From NCBI GenBank assembly GCA_021397835.1, contig JAJFZO010000344.1:2976001-3040000 (forward strand): a stretch of 64,000 nucleotides of DNA. Direction: 5' to 3'. Positions 12,060-23,380 of this stretch are shown here, one piece after another. The notes beneath the pieces are model-generated. The model did not search any database, was not told the DNA's origin, and saw nothing but the letters and a program-made list of their open reading frames with translations. The stretch's first letter is position 1; each line of letters begins with the position of its first letter. The position numbers were made by a program, and so were the translations under genes. Origin of the DNA: Moringa oleifera. Taxonomy: Eukaryota > Streptophyta > Magnoliopsida > Brassicales > Moringaceae.

Positions 12060-14285
12060 TGAAATAAAAAATGGGACTCCATTATCCAAACCTACAATAA
12101 TATATAAAGAGCAAATTATGCATTGACAAAAATAAAATCATTTAAAATGACTTCTTCAAGCTGTTTAAAAAGCAATAATATTTTCATAATCAATTCGTTC
12201 TAAGATCTCATTTTCAATAGATTATAGATAAAGTTACTAATCTTTCCTGTGACATAGTTGACCATAAATAAGATTTTAACAATTTTAATTTAGAAAAACT
12301 TCTTTTAACACAAGTTACAGTCACCTGACTAGTCAACAATATTCTATAAACAATTAAGACATTAGGATATCAAGTCAAAGCTTTTACAAACTCTAAGATT
12401 GTAAATAGTATCTTTTTTTTTCCTACTAGTAAAGTTACTCGTAATACTTTTAGTTTATAAAATAAATTATTTGAATTAATATCTAAAGAGCTATCATTTT
12501 AGAGCATGTTCAAGATTAATACAACATTCTTTTAATTTATTATCATCTAAAAAATTTAACTTATTCGAATCAAACAAGCAACCAATTGTTCAAGTCTACT
12601 TTATAGTAACATCCACTATAACAATAAAATAATTAACTCTAAAAGAATTTTCAGTAGATTATATATTATCTTTATATGCATTCCCATCAAATTATTTTTT
12701 TCTTCAAATTTATCATTTTTGAAGAAAAATAGGTTTAACATTTATTTCTAATGCAAAACTTGTAGCACTAATTATAGCAAAAGCAATCCATTTTTATAAT
12801 TTTCAGAAAAAGAAATTAATCCCTTTAATTGTTTTATGGCATCATCAATATGCATATTTGTGGATTGCATAATTTTGTTAACCGTATTAACAAAAAACAA
12901 AATTTTGTGCTTAATAATCACATAACAAGAATTCAAAATTCTCTAATTCATTTAATAAACTCTTAGTTCACTTTTTATCTTAGCTTTAACACTAGTTTCA
13001 ACTAGTTCTAACAAAAGTTCTTTTATTTGTGGAGTTTGATATGTAATGACTTTCACACTTCTAACACGATTCTTTCACCATGTGTGTTAGACAATGATTT
13101 GAAAGTTAAGTCATGTACAAAATCTTGTAAAAATTTTCTTTGTTTTGTATAACTACTAAACAGTGAATATATGCATTGCATAACTCTAAAAAAAGATATG
13201 GCTTTAACACAAGAATGTACCATATCAAATAGTAAAATTAAGAGAATGAGAAGCATATGAAACATACAATGCTCTAGGATTTATTTCAAGTAATATTTTT
13301 TTGTACATCTTGGTATTTACTTTTCATGTTAATCCATTACCATAATCTTATCTCTTTATTGTTTGAATATTAAGATTAAGAGATATTAATATAGCTTGTA
13401 AAAAGTCTACATCTAGATGTATTATGCGTATTTAAAAATTTTAAAACGTATTCTTTTATTTTTATTAAATTAACTAACATATATACATATCATGTAATCA
13501 AAATCATTTATTCTTGGTGGCTTATATCAGGAGTATAATCAATCAAGTATCATAGAAAAATATTTACCTTCTTTGATTTTTGAAATAATTGCCTTTTTAA
13601 TTTTAGAGGCTAATCTAGAAATCAATTGATTTTAAATTTTAGAAATAAGATAGTGCTAATGTATCTCATTATTCTTAATGCGTCGAATATACTCTTGCAT
13701 CAATAAATCAAATTCTGCAATTGAACTTAAAAAATTATAATATTTTTTTATTAAATTTTTTCATTTGTTTCACAAAAGACATATTATTCTTTACAAGGTA
13801 CTTCATTATAGTAATTATTCTAATAAATACATATTTTCAATGAGTTTTCTCTTTGAAAATTTGTTCTTCTAAATCTTTATCAATTGTTTCATTTTTTGTT
13901 AATCTAATTCGTAAGTCAATCCAAGTATTGATGTTAGTTATATGCTCAACACTATTCTCATTTTGTCTAAGCGTCTCACTTAAATGCCTTCATTCATTAA
14001 AACTTTCATTTGCCAACAAAAATTTGTTATGCACTGATTTAAATAACTTACAACAAAAAACAATTCACTTTTTTTGCATCCTTCGAGCAAACTAGCTGCT
14101 TTTTATTTTGAATCTCTCTATTGGGTAATTTTCTTGTGTAATAAGAATATGAAAAATGTATAGAAAGCTCAACCATAGGAAACTTAAGATTACTTTCTTT
14201 TATAGGATTTATTTCTATGAAAAGATCTTTTGTTTTATTACCAATGTTATCCCAAATTCTTAAATCATACACATCCCAATCTTGA
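12060..14285 (-). pseudogene. hAT-like transposase, main part (TTF zinc finger, DUF4371, hAT C-terminal domain)
   Basis: Reading down the minus strand: 'VYDLRIWDNIGNKTKDLF' (~14265), then the TTF-type finger region 'HFSYSYYTRKLPN' and 'LVCSKDAKKVNCF' (~14160-14050); then DUF4371 text 'NESFNEWRHLSETLRQNE' (~14010-13950), 'WIDLRIRL' (~13915), 'ILDCTPDTSH' (~13520-13480); finally the hAT dimerisation motif 'VKRSFSKLKLLKSYLWST' followed by 'MSQERL' (~12320-12240). Stops and frameshifts occur throughout, so it is dead. The N-terminal coding part lies beyond the insertion at 16336-16630. Confidence 0.75.
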
Positions 14286-14705
14286 TACTAAACTGTCACA
14301 CTGTTAGTTGCAGGATCAGTGTAACTCAAGTGTGATGGTGCTAAGTGCCTCCACCTAGCCAGCTAACTTTCTAAGCCCACCCTAGAAGAAGAAAAAGAGA
14401 CAAGAATGCAAAAGCGGAGTAAGGAGACCATTATCACGAGAACTCTTTCTCAACCTTTATTAGAAATAAAGGAACTCTTTTACAAAAGAAGATTCTCTCT
14501 CTAAGAGCACCCAAAGCCTCTAACTACCCATATATTTGAGTTTATATTACTTGATGTGTTTACAACTGAACCCAAGCCCCCTTTTTATACTAGTTGAGGA
14601 GTGTCCTACTCAAATACTCTCTCTTAGTTATTCCACGATTTTCGGATGGGCCACCCAATCTTGATCACGAATCTTTATCTCATTGAGCCTTATCTTTAAA
14701 GTTTG

Positions 14706-14897
14706 GATAGCATCCTTCTCCCGCAAGGACTCTCCATGAGTCAAGGATCTTCGGATGGTATCCTTCTCCCACAAGGACTCTCCATGAGTCAAGGATATTT
14801 GGATAGCATCCTTCTCCTGCAAGGACTCTCCATGAGTCAAGGATATTTGGATAGCATCTTTCTCTTGTAAGGACTTTCCCTGAGTCAAGGATCTTAT
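14706..14897. repeat. 48-bp tandem repeat, four copies
   Basis: Four consecutive 48-bp units start at 14706, 14754, 14802 and 14850. Each contains a variant of CAAGGACTCTCCATGAGTC followed by AAGGAT and a short linker. The period is a multiple of three, so the minus strand shows a repetitive open frame, but there is no other coding evidence. Confidence 0.9.
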
Positions 14898-14900
14898 CTC

Positions 14901-16332
14901 CTTTGAAGTCTTCTTCAAGCCTTCTTATCCGCTTTCAATGGGTTTAGATATACTTGAGAAGGTGGTTTCCGTTTAGGACTATTCTTGAGTCTTATCTCCT
15001 TTGGCTTTCGGGATAGACATCTCTTTCTTATCCTTCTATCGCCTTGATCCTCCTCTAGCTAATAGCCATATCCTTTCTTTGTGGAATATGTTCGCTTGCT
15101 GGGCTTCCCACATACACTAAGTTGGGTTCCCGAATTCTGCCCTACGTTCCCATTACTGGACATAATCGCACCACCATGTGCTAGTGCTTGCTTGAGGCAT
15201 CTCTGTCGCTTTCCCTTTAAGCGAGCTTGTGGGTTTATTCGTGTGCTTCATCCCTTATTCCACGACATTCCTAACTCATCAACGTATCTCATCACTGTAA
15301 GTATGAAACTCGATTTCTCATCAAGTCTCCCACATTCATTTCCATATCTAACTCATGTGTTTTTGCTTGCTAGTATGGCCCTCCACACTTGTAGGTCCTG
15401 GCTGGAGTAAGACTCACCACGCCTACGCCTTGGCACTCAGATTCAAGGGTCTGACAAACCACTCCCCAAGACATTGCCTTCGAGGAAGAATGTTGATCAT
15501 AAGATCAAAAAGAAAATTAGAGCAGCAGCTTGTAGGTTGAAGCTACCACAACATCTAAAGATGCACCTAACATTCCACATGAGCTTCATCAAAGAGTTTT
15601 AAGAAGATGTTGATCGCAGACGCAAGTAACCCAAGCGTGCACCATCGATAACTCGAGTTCAATTTGACAAGGAGATAGAAAAGATCCTTGATCACTGAGC
15701 GAAGGGCTACAATAAGATGAATCGGAGCATATATTACTTAGTCTAGTAGAAAAGCACCAATGAGGTGGATGCGAGTTGGGAAAAAGATACCACATTATGG
15801 TAATTCGAGGATCAGATTCAGGCATGGAGCAAAAATCACCATGCCTATGCCTTGGCACTCAGATTCAAGGGTCTGACAAACCAGCACTAGAAAAGCTCGA
15901 CGCCCTCATCGACTTAGAGTTAGATATGGAAACGAAAGTGGGAGACTTGGTGAGAAATCGAGTTTCATACTTACAGTGACAAGATACGCTGAAGAGTTGG
16001 GAACATCATGGAATGAAGGATGAAGCACACAAACAGACCCACAAGCCTGCTTAAAGGGAAAGCTACAGGGACGCCTCAACCAGAGACAGGAACACAAGGC
16101 AAAATCTGGGAACCCAGCTTGGTATGGATGGGAAGTCCAATAAGCGAACATATTCCACAAAGAAAGGATTTGGCTAGAAAAAGATCAAGGCGATAGAAGG
16201 ATAAGAAAGAGATATTTATCTCGAAGGCCAAGGGAGATAAGACTCGAGAAGACTCCTGAACAGAAACCACCTCCTCAAGCATATCTAAACCGATTGAAAG
16301 TAGATAAAAAGGCTTGGAGAAGACTTTAAAAG
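14901..16332. repeat. long inverted repeat, arms 14901-15355 and 15917-16332
   Basis: The left arm on the plus strand (GTGGAATATGTTCGCTTGCT near 15080, 'CTTTCCCTTTAAGCGAGCTTGTGGGT' region near 15211-15236, 'GTATGAAACTCGATTTCTCA' near 15301) recurs in reverse complement in the right arm (near 16142-16162, 16043-16065 and 15951-15971). The arms align along their whole length with moderate divergence and one ~50-bp insertion in the left arm. The spacer is about 560 bp. Confidence 0.85.
15500..15850 (+). pseudogene. Gypsy (chromovirus) pol C-terminus with chromodomain, decayed
   Basis: The plus strand reads 'LKLPQHLKMHLTFHMSFIKE' (~15540-15600), then 'RAPSITRVQFDKEIEKILDH' (~15635-15700), then 'NEVDASWEKDTTLW' (~15757-15800) and 'FEDQIQAW' (~15805-15830). 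This is the classic end of Ty3/Gypsy integrase followed by a chromodomain. Several in-frame stops; non-functional. Confidence 0.75.
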
Positions 16333-16335
16333 AAA

Positions 16336-16630
16336 TAGACCTATTTACTCTAATTCGTTTTCATTCTCAATTTTTTTAAAGTTAATATCATCATTTTCTT
16401 TCAATTTTTGTTTTATCTTCATTGATGACATTTTCGCTAAACTTTTCCTGCTCATCTATTACATGTTTACTTAATTCATCTTGATTACTATATTGTTGTA
16501 ATTCATCAACTAAATTAATCTTCAATTGAAGAAAGAGTATCTTTTTGAGTTTTAATCATCTTTTTTACTTTTTTTTCTTTTTTTTTTTTGACTTCCTAAT
16601 TGATACTTTTAGGAAACATATTTATTTCAC
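16336..16630 (-). pseudogene. hAT-like transposase, N-terminal fragment
   Basis: The minus strand has an ATG-like start (MFPKS near 16621) followed by a lysine-rich stretch (KKKKEKKK, ~16600-16560) and 'MIKTQKDTLSS'. This is the usual N-terminus of TTF-finger hAT-like proteins and lacks its finger, which is found at 14050-14160 beyond the Gypsy insertion. Broken by stops. Confidence 0.5.
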
Positions 16631-17219
16631 AAATATGAAATTTAAAAATTAAAAATGCACAATCAATTGATAAAGGTAACAATGAAATAAACAATGTCAA
16701 TATAAAAGATATAGACAAAGAGAAAACTTGGTTTGTGCTTGTTCAAAGAAGAGATAAACCCTAAAAGAAGAAAAAAGACGTTAGTCCAACATTGGAGTTA
16801 CCATGAAACTGCAAATCATACACACAAATTAAATAAAGCAAGTATAAGGGTATTTGCCCAAAGTATAATGAAGAAATCAATTACAAAACAAACAATTGAA
16901 TAAATTAAGAGTACTGGTGACTATATGGAGCAACTTCTTAACATAAACATTGAAATTTGAAAATCTTACATAAAAACCAAATTAGGAGATATGGGAGACA
17001 TCTAAAGATGCCAAGAAAAAACTAAATTATAAAGAACTTGTAAACGATCTTTTCATTCCACCTTTGAATAGTCTTGAAGAAGGAAAAATAGTGTAAACTT
17101 TGTTAGAATACTTTTTGTATTAACCATGATCATGTAACATTTGCAAGACAAAATTTTAAGTAAACCTGACAGAAAAAATTAATTAGATATGTATCAAGCA
17201 AATAACTAACATGATGGCA

Positions 17220-17710
17220 TATAAAAAATTTGACTTCATATATAATTCAGCCTAATATATAATTAGGCTTCATCTATATAATTAGGTTTAAATACGAAAT
17301 GAGATTAATAATAATTGTATAGAAAATATAATTAGTTTTAATATTTAATTAGACTTAAGATATAATTAGGTGTAATATGCATGAGCTCAATAAATAGTCA
17401 AGCTTAAAAATGAATTGAGCCTAAAATATAATTGAATTCTTTAAAATATAATTTAGAATAATAATTAAATAAATTTAATAACGAATTGAGCTTAACATTT
17501 ATTAATTGACTCTAAAATTAATTAAATCTAATTATTTAATTAAATTTGATGTATAATTGAAATTAAAGATTAATTGGATCTAATAATTAATTGAGCTTAA
17601 TAATTGATTGTACTTAAGATTTGATTGAATTTAATAAAAAATTAGACTTAATATATAATTTAAAATAACAAATAATTTACATTAATATATAATTGAGTCT
17701 AAAACTAAAT
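17220..17710. repeat. degenerate AT-rich minisatellite
   Basis: About 20 imperfect copies of a 20-25 bp motif close to ATATAATTAGGCTTAAT (drifting to AATTGAGCTTAATA) run head-to-tail. No coding content. It lies in the 5' non-coding part of the hAT-like element. Confidence 0.65.
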
Positions 17711-18492
17711 TGATAAAATGAAATCAAACAGATTAATTTTGTTACCAGATGAAAAACTTAAAGAGAAAGCATAAATGATTCGGATTTTTTATGAAGAAAA
17801 AATTTGGGACCCTGGTTCTCAACGGAATCAGAGTAAAAGGCACCACTGCCACTAAAATTGTTAAAGACCGAAGAAATATTGAGACTTGAGATGGAGATGG
17901 AGAGAGAATGTTAGGTTTATTTTGTGTTTTTAAAAATTTTGAAATTTGGTTGGAGTAAAACAGTGAAAAGAGGGTTTGATTTTATAAAATTTTATATTTT
18001 TTTCTACAATTGTCTATGTTATATAGGTGTAGCCAGGGCTCCAAAATTTTGGGACCATGGACCGACCTTAAGTGGAGTAAAGCAGTAGAAAAAAAAAAGA
18101 TGGGTTTGATTTTTTAAAAAATTATATATATATATATATATTAAAATATTCATCTTATTTGATATTTAGAATTTGGGATTCCAAAATTTGGGAGCTCTGG
18201 ACTATCGCTCCTGAGCACAAGCCCCAGGCCGAGCCTGAGACAACCAAAATGGTCAGGCTCTTTTTGCAGGTTCTATGTGCCCTCAAATTACTACTTTTAT
18301 AAATGGTTAAAAAAAAAATCTTAAATGAAGTGAAGAATCTATGACTTCACAAAATTAAAGGATTTCATACACCTCAGGTACTACTTTCTCTGACATCCTT
18401 TTAAGTCAGAACATTTATCTATGTGACATCGAAGTGGCTATATTTACACAGAAACACGAAAGAGAAGACTGATGCATTATCTGTATGTGTAG

Positions 18493-21400
18493 CTAACTTC
18501 CATTGATGAAGGACCTCGGAGGAGTCAAATCGCCATCAGGTGATGATCCCGTCATGGTAAAGCAGATGCCCATCTCAGCTGGAGTATTCAGATACGTGGT
18601 GTTCACTTGCCAACCTTCGCAGCAGGGATGTGCATTACTCTGCATGTAGTTCACCTCAACAGGTCTCTCCCCTGGGTACTCATTTTGCTGGTATGATCTC
18701 GCCACTGTCTGAGGATGATTGGGATATTGATCTATCATGTCACCTTTAAGTACCATTTCAAACAGACTTAGTTAGTGCAAAATAGAAGAATTAATTTTCG
18801 GTACTAAATAAGTTACTATAAGTTGTTATGCAATTAAGTACCTTGAGTGAGGAGGGGGATCTCATTGGGAACACCTTCTACCTCCTCTAATGAGTGCCAT
18901 TGACCGTATGCTTGTCTAACCAAACTCTCAATGTAGGCCTGCAAATGCCATAAAACAAAAGCTCAACATATGAATTTAATTAATTTGACGATTGATGTTA
19001 GTATACTGAGTCATATTGGACTGAAATTGTGCTTACCCTACTCATGCTTGTCATCTCCGCTGCGGGAAAAGTATGGCCATTAATCACAGCCTTAACAAGT
19101 TGACATATGGGATTCAAGATGACTACCCAACTGGGTCCCCGGAAAATATAAAGCTTGTTGCCCATAACACATTCCCTGGCATGCTTTATGGTAGATTCCC
19201 ACATTTTCTCAGACATTCCTGACCCTAGAATCTGTTGAAAAGTAGACAAAGAGAATTACTTCCTCACGCTATGTATGTATGAGAGCAAAAGAAGTTCATT
19301 TTGCATTCTGTGATTGGAAATTAGTAAGCATACCCTTCTAAGCTTGGCCGGGTCAACCACAGACAACTTCAAGAAATCTTGCACAGTGTTGACTCCCTCA
19401 GAGGCGAGCTTCTTGTGGAAAGCTCCTTCTTTGCCAATCTTCTCCAGACGCCACACCTCATCTTCTAGCATCGGTGGGTGATGTTTCTTGTACACTTCAC
19501 AAATGAAAGGATAAAAAGAAAATGTCACTAGCTAGCTTTTGTTACATCATATGAAATTACTGCTCATATCCTATGAATCAAACCCTTTGTTTTCTAACCT
19601 ATTACAACTTATGCCCACATGGATAACGACAAAGACATAACAGTACTGTAATTATTCATGTAAATCAAGCACTATCTCTTGTCACAAAAATATAACACCC
19701 AAATCATTGACCGGAGACCGCTGCCGGCCGGATTCAGAAAAAAAACAAAAGAAAAATCAAAATCATGATTTCCTCATATATATATATATGTATAACAAAC
19801 AGATACGTGGGTCTACAGTCAACTTTAGCTCAAAGGTTGCATCACATTAAAGAAGAAAAAGATATTAATGGAAGTGTGCAATAAAGGTCACTTGAATTAT
19901 GTGAAAGGGAAAATGTCATACATAAAGCTTATGACGTGGTGGTCCATGATGCCATATTCCCATTACAGATCACCACATGTACTGTATGGTGATGCTGCTT
20001 GGTAGATATTCCTAATCTGAAAGGGCTTATCAAGATCCTATTTTAAGCTAGACAGACTTTATTAGTCCTGATGTTTAAGGAGTTACCCTTTTGTTAATTC
20101 TGATGCTTAAGCTGGAGTTACCCCTTTGGTTTTCTTCTGTTTTTTTATTCGGAAAGGGTACTATTCTATATTAATAGTTTTTCATTTTGATTACTATAAT
20201 TAATTAGAATTGACTCAATTCTTAGATTTGCACTTTGGTTTAGTGTTTACTTGATTATCAAGAAATTGGTGTGATTATTATTTGTCACCAAACCCAGATT
20301 AATTAATTAACTAACTAAAAGATAACTTGTTGATATTATAAAATTAAAGGATAATATTAGTTGGTAATTAAAAAAACGAAAAAAGACAGTCAAGTTCAAG
20401 CACAAGTGGCCTGTTATTTTACCTAAAGATTTGCTCATTAATGGACTTATATAGATCATTCATCATTAAAGTATATCAAACTCTAACTTAGTGTAAGAAA
20501 GAACATAGTTTCCCGTTTCTAAATTGAAAATTCATTTAGCATACCAAAATTAAAAGATCAAATCAGCAATATTTTATGGTAATAATAAAAGAAATTAAGG
20601 TAGAGAAGATAAGTATCAAATATAGTTTGTCGTAATTTGAAAAAGCTATTAAACTGGAAGATTAGTTGAAACTTACATTCTCCACGGTGATCTTTGACGA
20701 TGAATGCTTCAGTCATGCCCTCGCGTATGTTAAGACCCTGGAAACTGCGTTGTACCACTCTTGCTCCGATTTTGAATTTCCGGCATCTGATCCAGCTTGA
20801 GTTGTCTGTGAACTCAATTTCTCCGATTGGTGCAACTCCATCCCTCAAGGTGACGTTTAGCTCCCCAGTCAGCAAAGGCCGCCTCCCGGTTCTCTCTTTC
20901 AAGATGTTATTTTCGAATTCCTCGCTAGTCCAGTTGTGGTGATCACTGCGAGGGAAGTCCCCATCAAGAACAACTATTTCCACTTTAATCGGTTGAGGTA
21001 AAGTGACAGGAACCATGGAACCACTGCCTGTGTCCACAAGAATGATTCGAAGTGGGTTGTTCTTGGTGTCCTTGATTTTGCTATTAGTAAAGATGGGTAC
21101 CGAAGGACTCTTGGTGAAAACCAGTTGTAAGCTTGAAGGTTCAGGCGCTTGAATTCGCAATGAAGGAGACCTTGTTAAAGTCCGGAATTTCTGTCTTAGA
21201 CTCCTCTCCATTTCTTCATTCACCTAATAACAAACGAAAAATATAAGAACGAATGATTCTTCATGATTCTTTTCTTGCAGTAAAGTTTATGGTATTGCAT
21301 TATCGGGATCTCTCTAAGTGAGTCCACAGTAGTTTAGAAGGTAGAAAGCCGCCAGAAATAATGAAATATCTAGCTACTTGCATGGCTATTTAATAATATA

Positions 21401-22005
21401 GCTAGTTGCATATATATATATCAACATATGCCACTTGCTTGTGTTGATAAGTGAATACGAAATTGACAACTATGACATGATCTAACCCAATAATACATAT
21501 CTACCTGCGTGCTTATACGGCATGAAATAATAGCGGTATGATGATAAAGAGGCATGAAAAAGGAGGGCTTAGCATATATACCACTCTTCTAAGTACCGGC
21601 TCGAGGGCTGAGCACAAGTTCTGCAAGGAATTCACCATAACCACTTCTGCGATCACACTGTCATAGAGAGAGTGAAAATGGTTGCATAGTAAGAACTTCT
21701 ATTTTTGACCACCGCCGACTAGTTTTTCCTTTAAAGCACGAAAAACGCATATGATATCAAAGCTTAATTTATATTATACGGTGTGCAACTAACAAGAGAA
21801 GATACACAAACGAAGTTTGAAGTTTATGAACTGGAGAAAAATATGATGCATAGGCCACAGAAGCATGAACCCAGATGAAAAAGAAAGCATGGTTTGCAGA
21901 AGATTTAAACACATACGAAGCGAAAGAAGGTCTAGTTCGGATCCGTTTCTCCGAAGGTTGATCTGGATCTGAACCTAATTCATCGAGAAACCGTTTAGCA
22001 GCCAT
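18493..22005 (-). CDS. calmodulin-binding protein 60 family (CBP60-like), seven exons
   Basis: Predicted plant transcription regulator of the CBP60 family, 471 residues. Exons: 22005-21917, 21657-21582, 21223-20677, 19494-19334, 19231-19037, 18938-18842, 18743-18493; all introns GT-AG and the frame is kept. It opens [13 protein letters not shown] with a basic cluster (SEKRIRTRP), then [18 protein letters not shown], then the conserved Calmodulin_bind domain over exons 3-5 ([83 protein letters not shown]). Exon 6 holds [20 protein letters not shown]. Exon 7 is a divergent tail ending RSFINGS without an obvious basic amphipathic helix, unlike members that bind calmodulin near the C-terminus. 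Nuclear, DNA-binding and defence or growth roles are known for the family and inferred here. Confidence 0.93.
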
Positions 22006-22072
22006 TTTTGCAGAAAAACTGTAGCTCAAAAATCATGTACGGAAGAAGAGGCAGGGAATTGAGAGAAGTTGT

Positions 22073-22290
22073 AGGAGAATAGGGATGCTACGAGTTATGG
22101 TCCAAAAAAATGGCGTTATAAAGGAGAACAAATGGCTTAAGCTACTTAAAGTAATGTAAAAAGAGAAACTTCTCGGAATCATGAGCGAAACACCTCGGCA
22201 ACTCGCAAGGTGAGCGAAACGCAGTGACCAAGATTCATGATGCAATGACTTTGACGTCAACTTTGCTTTAAAAGTCAACCCAACCCCTTT
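22073..22290 (-). promoter_or_regulatory. proximal promoter of the CBP60-like gene
   Basis: A TATA-like TTTATAA lies at 22122-22116 (minus), about 110 bp before the ATG. Further upstream are a perfect palindrome TTGACGTCAA (22251-22260), which contains TGACGTCA, the TGA/bZIP core, and a W-box TTGACT on the minus strand (22278-22273). TGA and WRKY factors are known regulators of salicylate-linked genes; action here is inferred. Confidence 0.45.
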
Positions 22291-22299
22291 CTCTCTCTT

Positions 22300-23380
22300 T
22301 CTTTCTTTCTTTTGCCTTTATTGGTACAGAGTACTTTGATTTCATCAATAAAGGGCATTAAACGGTAGCACCGAGCAACAATGAAATTCTAATTAGCTTT
22401 CACAATTTTGTTATGATAATGATAATATAGCTGCTTTAAAGGGAAAAAAGTTTGGCGACATCGCGTGTGTGGTAAGTTCATGTCCCATGTGGTTAATTTC
22501 TGCGAAGTGTCTGTCTGACGTGGGACCCATAAATTGTGGGTCCAAGTTTACCAGCCCTTTTTGTCTCATGTTTGCTCAAAGAAGTTATGCATTAATGTTT
22601 AATTACTAATTATGGTTATATAATATGAAACTTATTTTCATGGAAAAAGCCTGTTAGGCCTCGTTTTGTCGGATTTAATGCAAAGTGTGCTTTCATCAAT
22701 TATCTTCTTAAAGCATGTCGGATTTAATTCAGATTTAGATTTATTTAATATTTTAAATCAAGTTAATCCATTAATTAAGTTGGGTTTGAATTAATTAATA
22801 TGAAACAAGTTAATTGTCACATCATTTGTTTGGTTGGTTTGAAATTATTAATTTTATTTTCATCATTTTATGAAAAGTATTTAAAATAATGAAAACCTTA
22901 TAAATCATAGAATTAAATTGGTAAATAAAATATGGAATTTCTCAAATTTTGCTACCAAGTTAAAGCTTCCATTTATGCAAAAATAATCAAACACTGCCAT
23001 CTTCTTCTTCTTCTTCTTCTTTTAACAGTTCTTTGGATATTAGAGCAAGTGCTCTTGAATCATTAATGAAAGGAACCAAGGGAAAAAGCAAAATAGTTAT
23101 CCATGCTTTGAGTCATTATGGTCAAAGTAATTTAACTAATTTTTTTAATTTCTTAAAAATAAATTCACTTTTTAAAAAGACACCAAAAAACACTAAAATT
23201 ATTTTACATAAAATTTAAAAAACTTAAAAATATAAAGTTTTAATTATGATTATTTTTAATAAATAAATTTATATAAAAATTTATTTTAAAAAAGTTAATT
23301 ATTGATTTTGGTCTCAAAAAAGTCTTTCACTTTAAAAATATCAAAATTATTAAATTTTATGTTTTTAACCTATTTTGATC
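22300..23380. other. upstream intergenic DNA of the CBP60-like gene
   Basis: No gene recognised. It contains two GTGGGNCC motifs (22520-22527 and 22536-22543) that match the class I TCP consensus and form a 7-bp stem with each other, and a (CTT)7 microsatellite at 23001-23021. The rest is AT-rich. Confidence 0.5.

Larger units (their letters stand above)
14286..16335. mobile_element. Gypsy-derived insertion with inverted and tandem repeats
   Basis: About 2 kb of distinctly higher-GC DNA interrupts the hAT-like transposase between its N-terminal lysine-rich part and its TTF finger. It includes a 48-bp tandem repeat (14706-14897), an inverted repeat pair (14901-15355 and 15917-16332), a Gypsy chromodomain relic (15500-15850), and a ~60-bp direct repeat (15398-15460 and 15822-15882). 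The arrangement implies at least one rearrangement after insertion; clean LTR ends were not found. Confidence 0.6.
12000..18240 (-). mobile_element. decayed hAT-like DNA transposon (TTF finger/DUF4371 type), interrupted by Gypsy DNA
   Basis: The minus strand carries the remains of one transposase gene in two blocks (16630-16336 and 14285-12060) split by a ~2 kb insertion. Non-coding flanks are tentatively part of the element: near 18040-18060 and 18175-18195 'GGGCTCCAAAATTTTGGGA' and a related inverted-type copy, and near 12030-12085 'CAATTTTGAGGGCTTGAGG', typical of the ends of these plant elements. Exact termini and an 8-bp duplication were not established. Confidence 0.55.

Noticed and set aside
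14706..14897. CRISPR-like array
   Set aside because: Units are contiguous 48-bp tandem repeats with no unique spacers, and the genome is a plant.
14628..14918. 96-residue repetitive protein (LTHGESLQEKDAIQIS repeats)
   Set aside because: The open frame follows from a 48-bp repeat period inside transposon DNA; no promoter context, no homology.
15081..15410. 109-residue plus-strand protein
   Set aside because: It falls within the left arm of the inverted repeat; the other arm has the frame disrupted, so it is not conserved coding.
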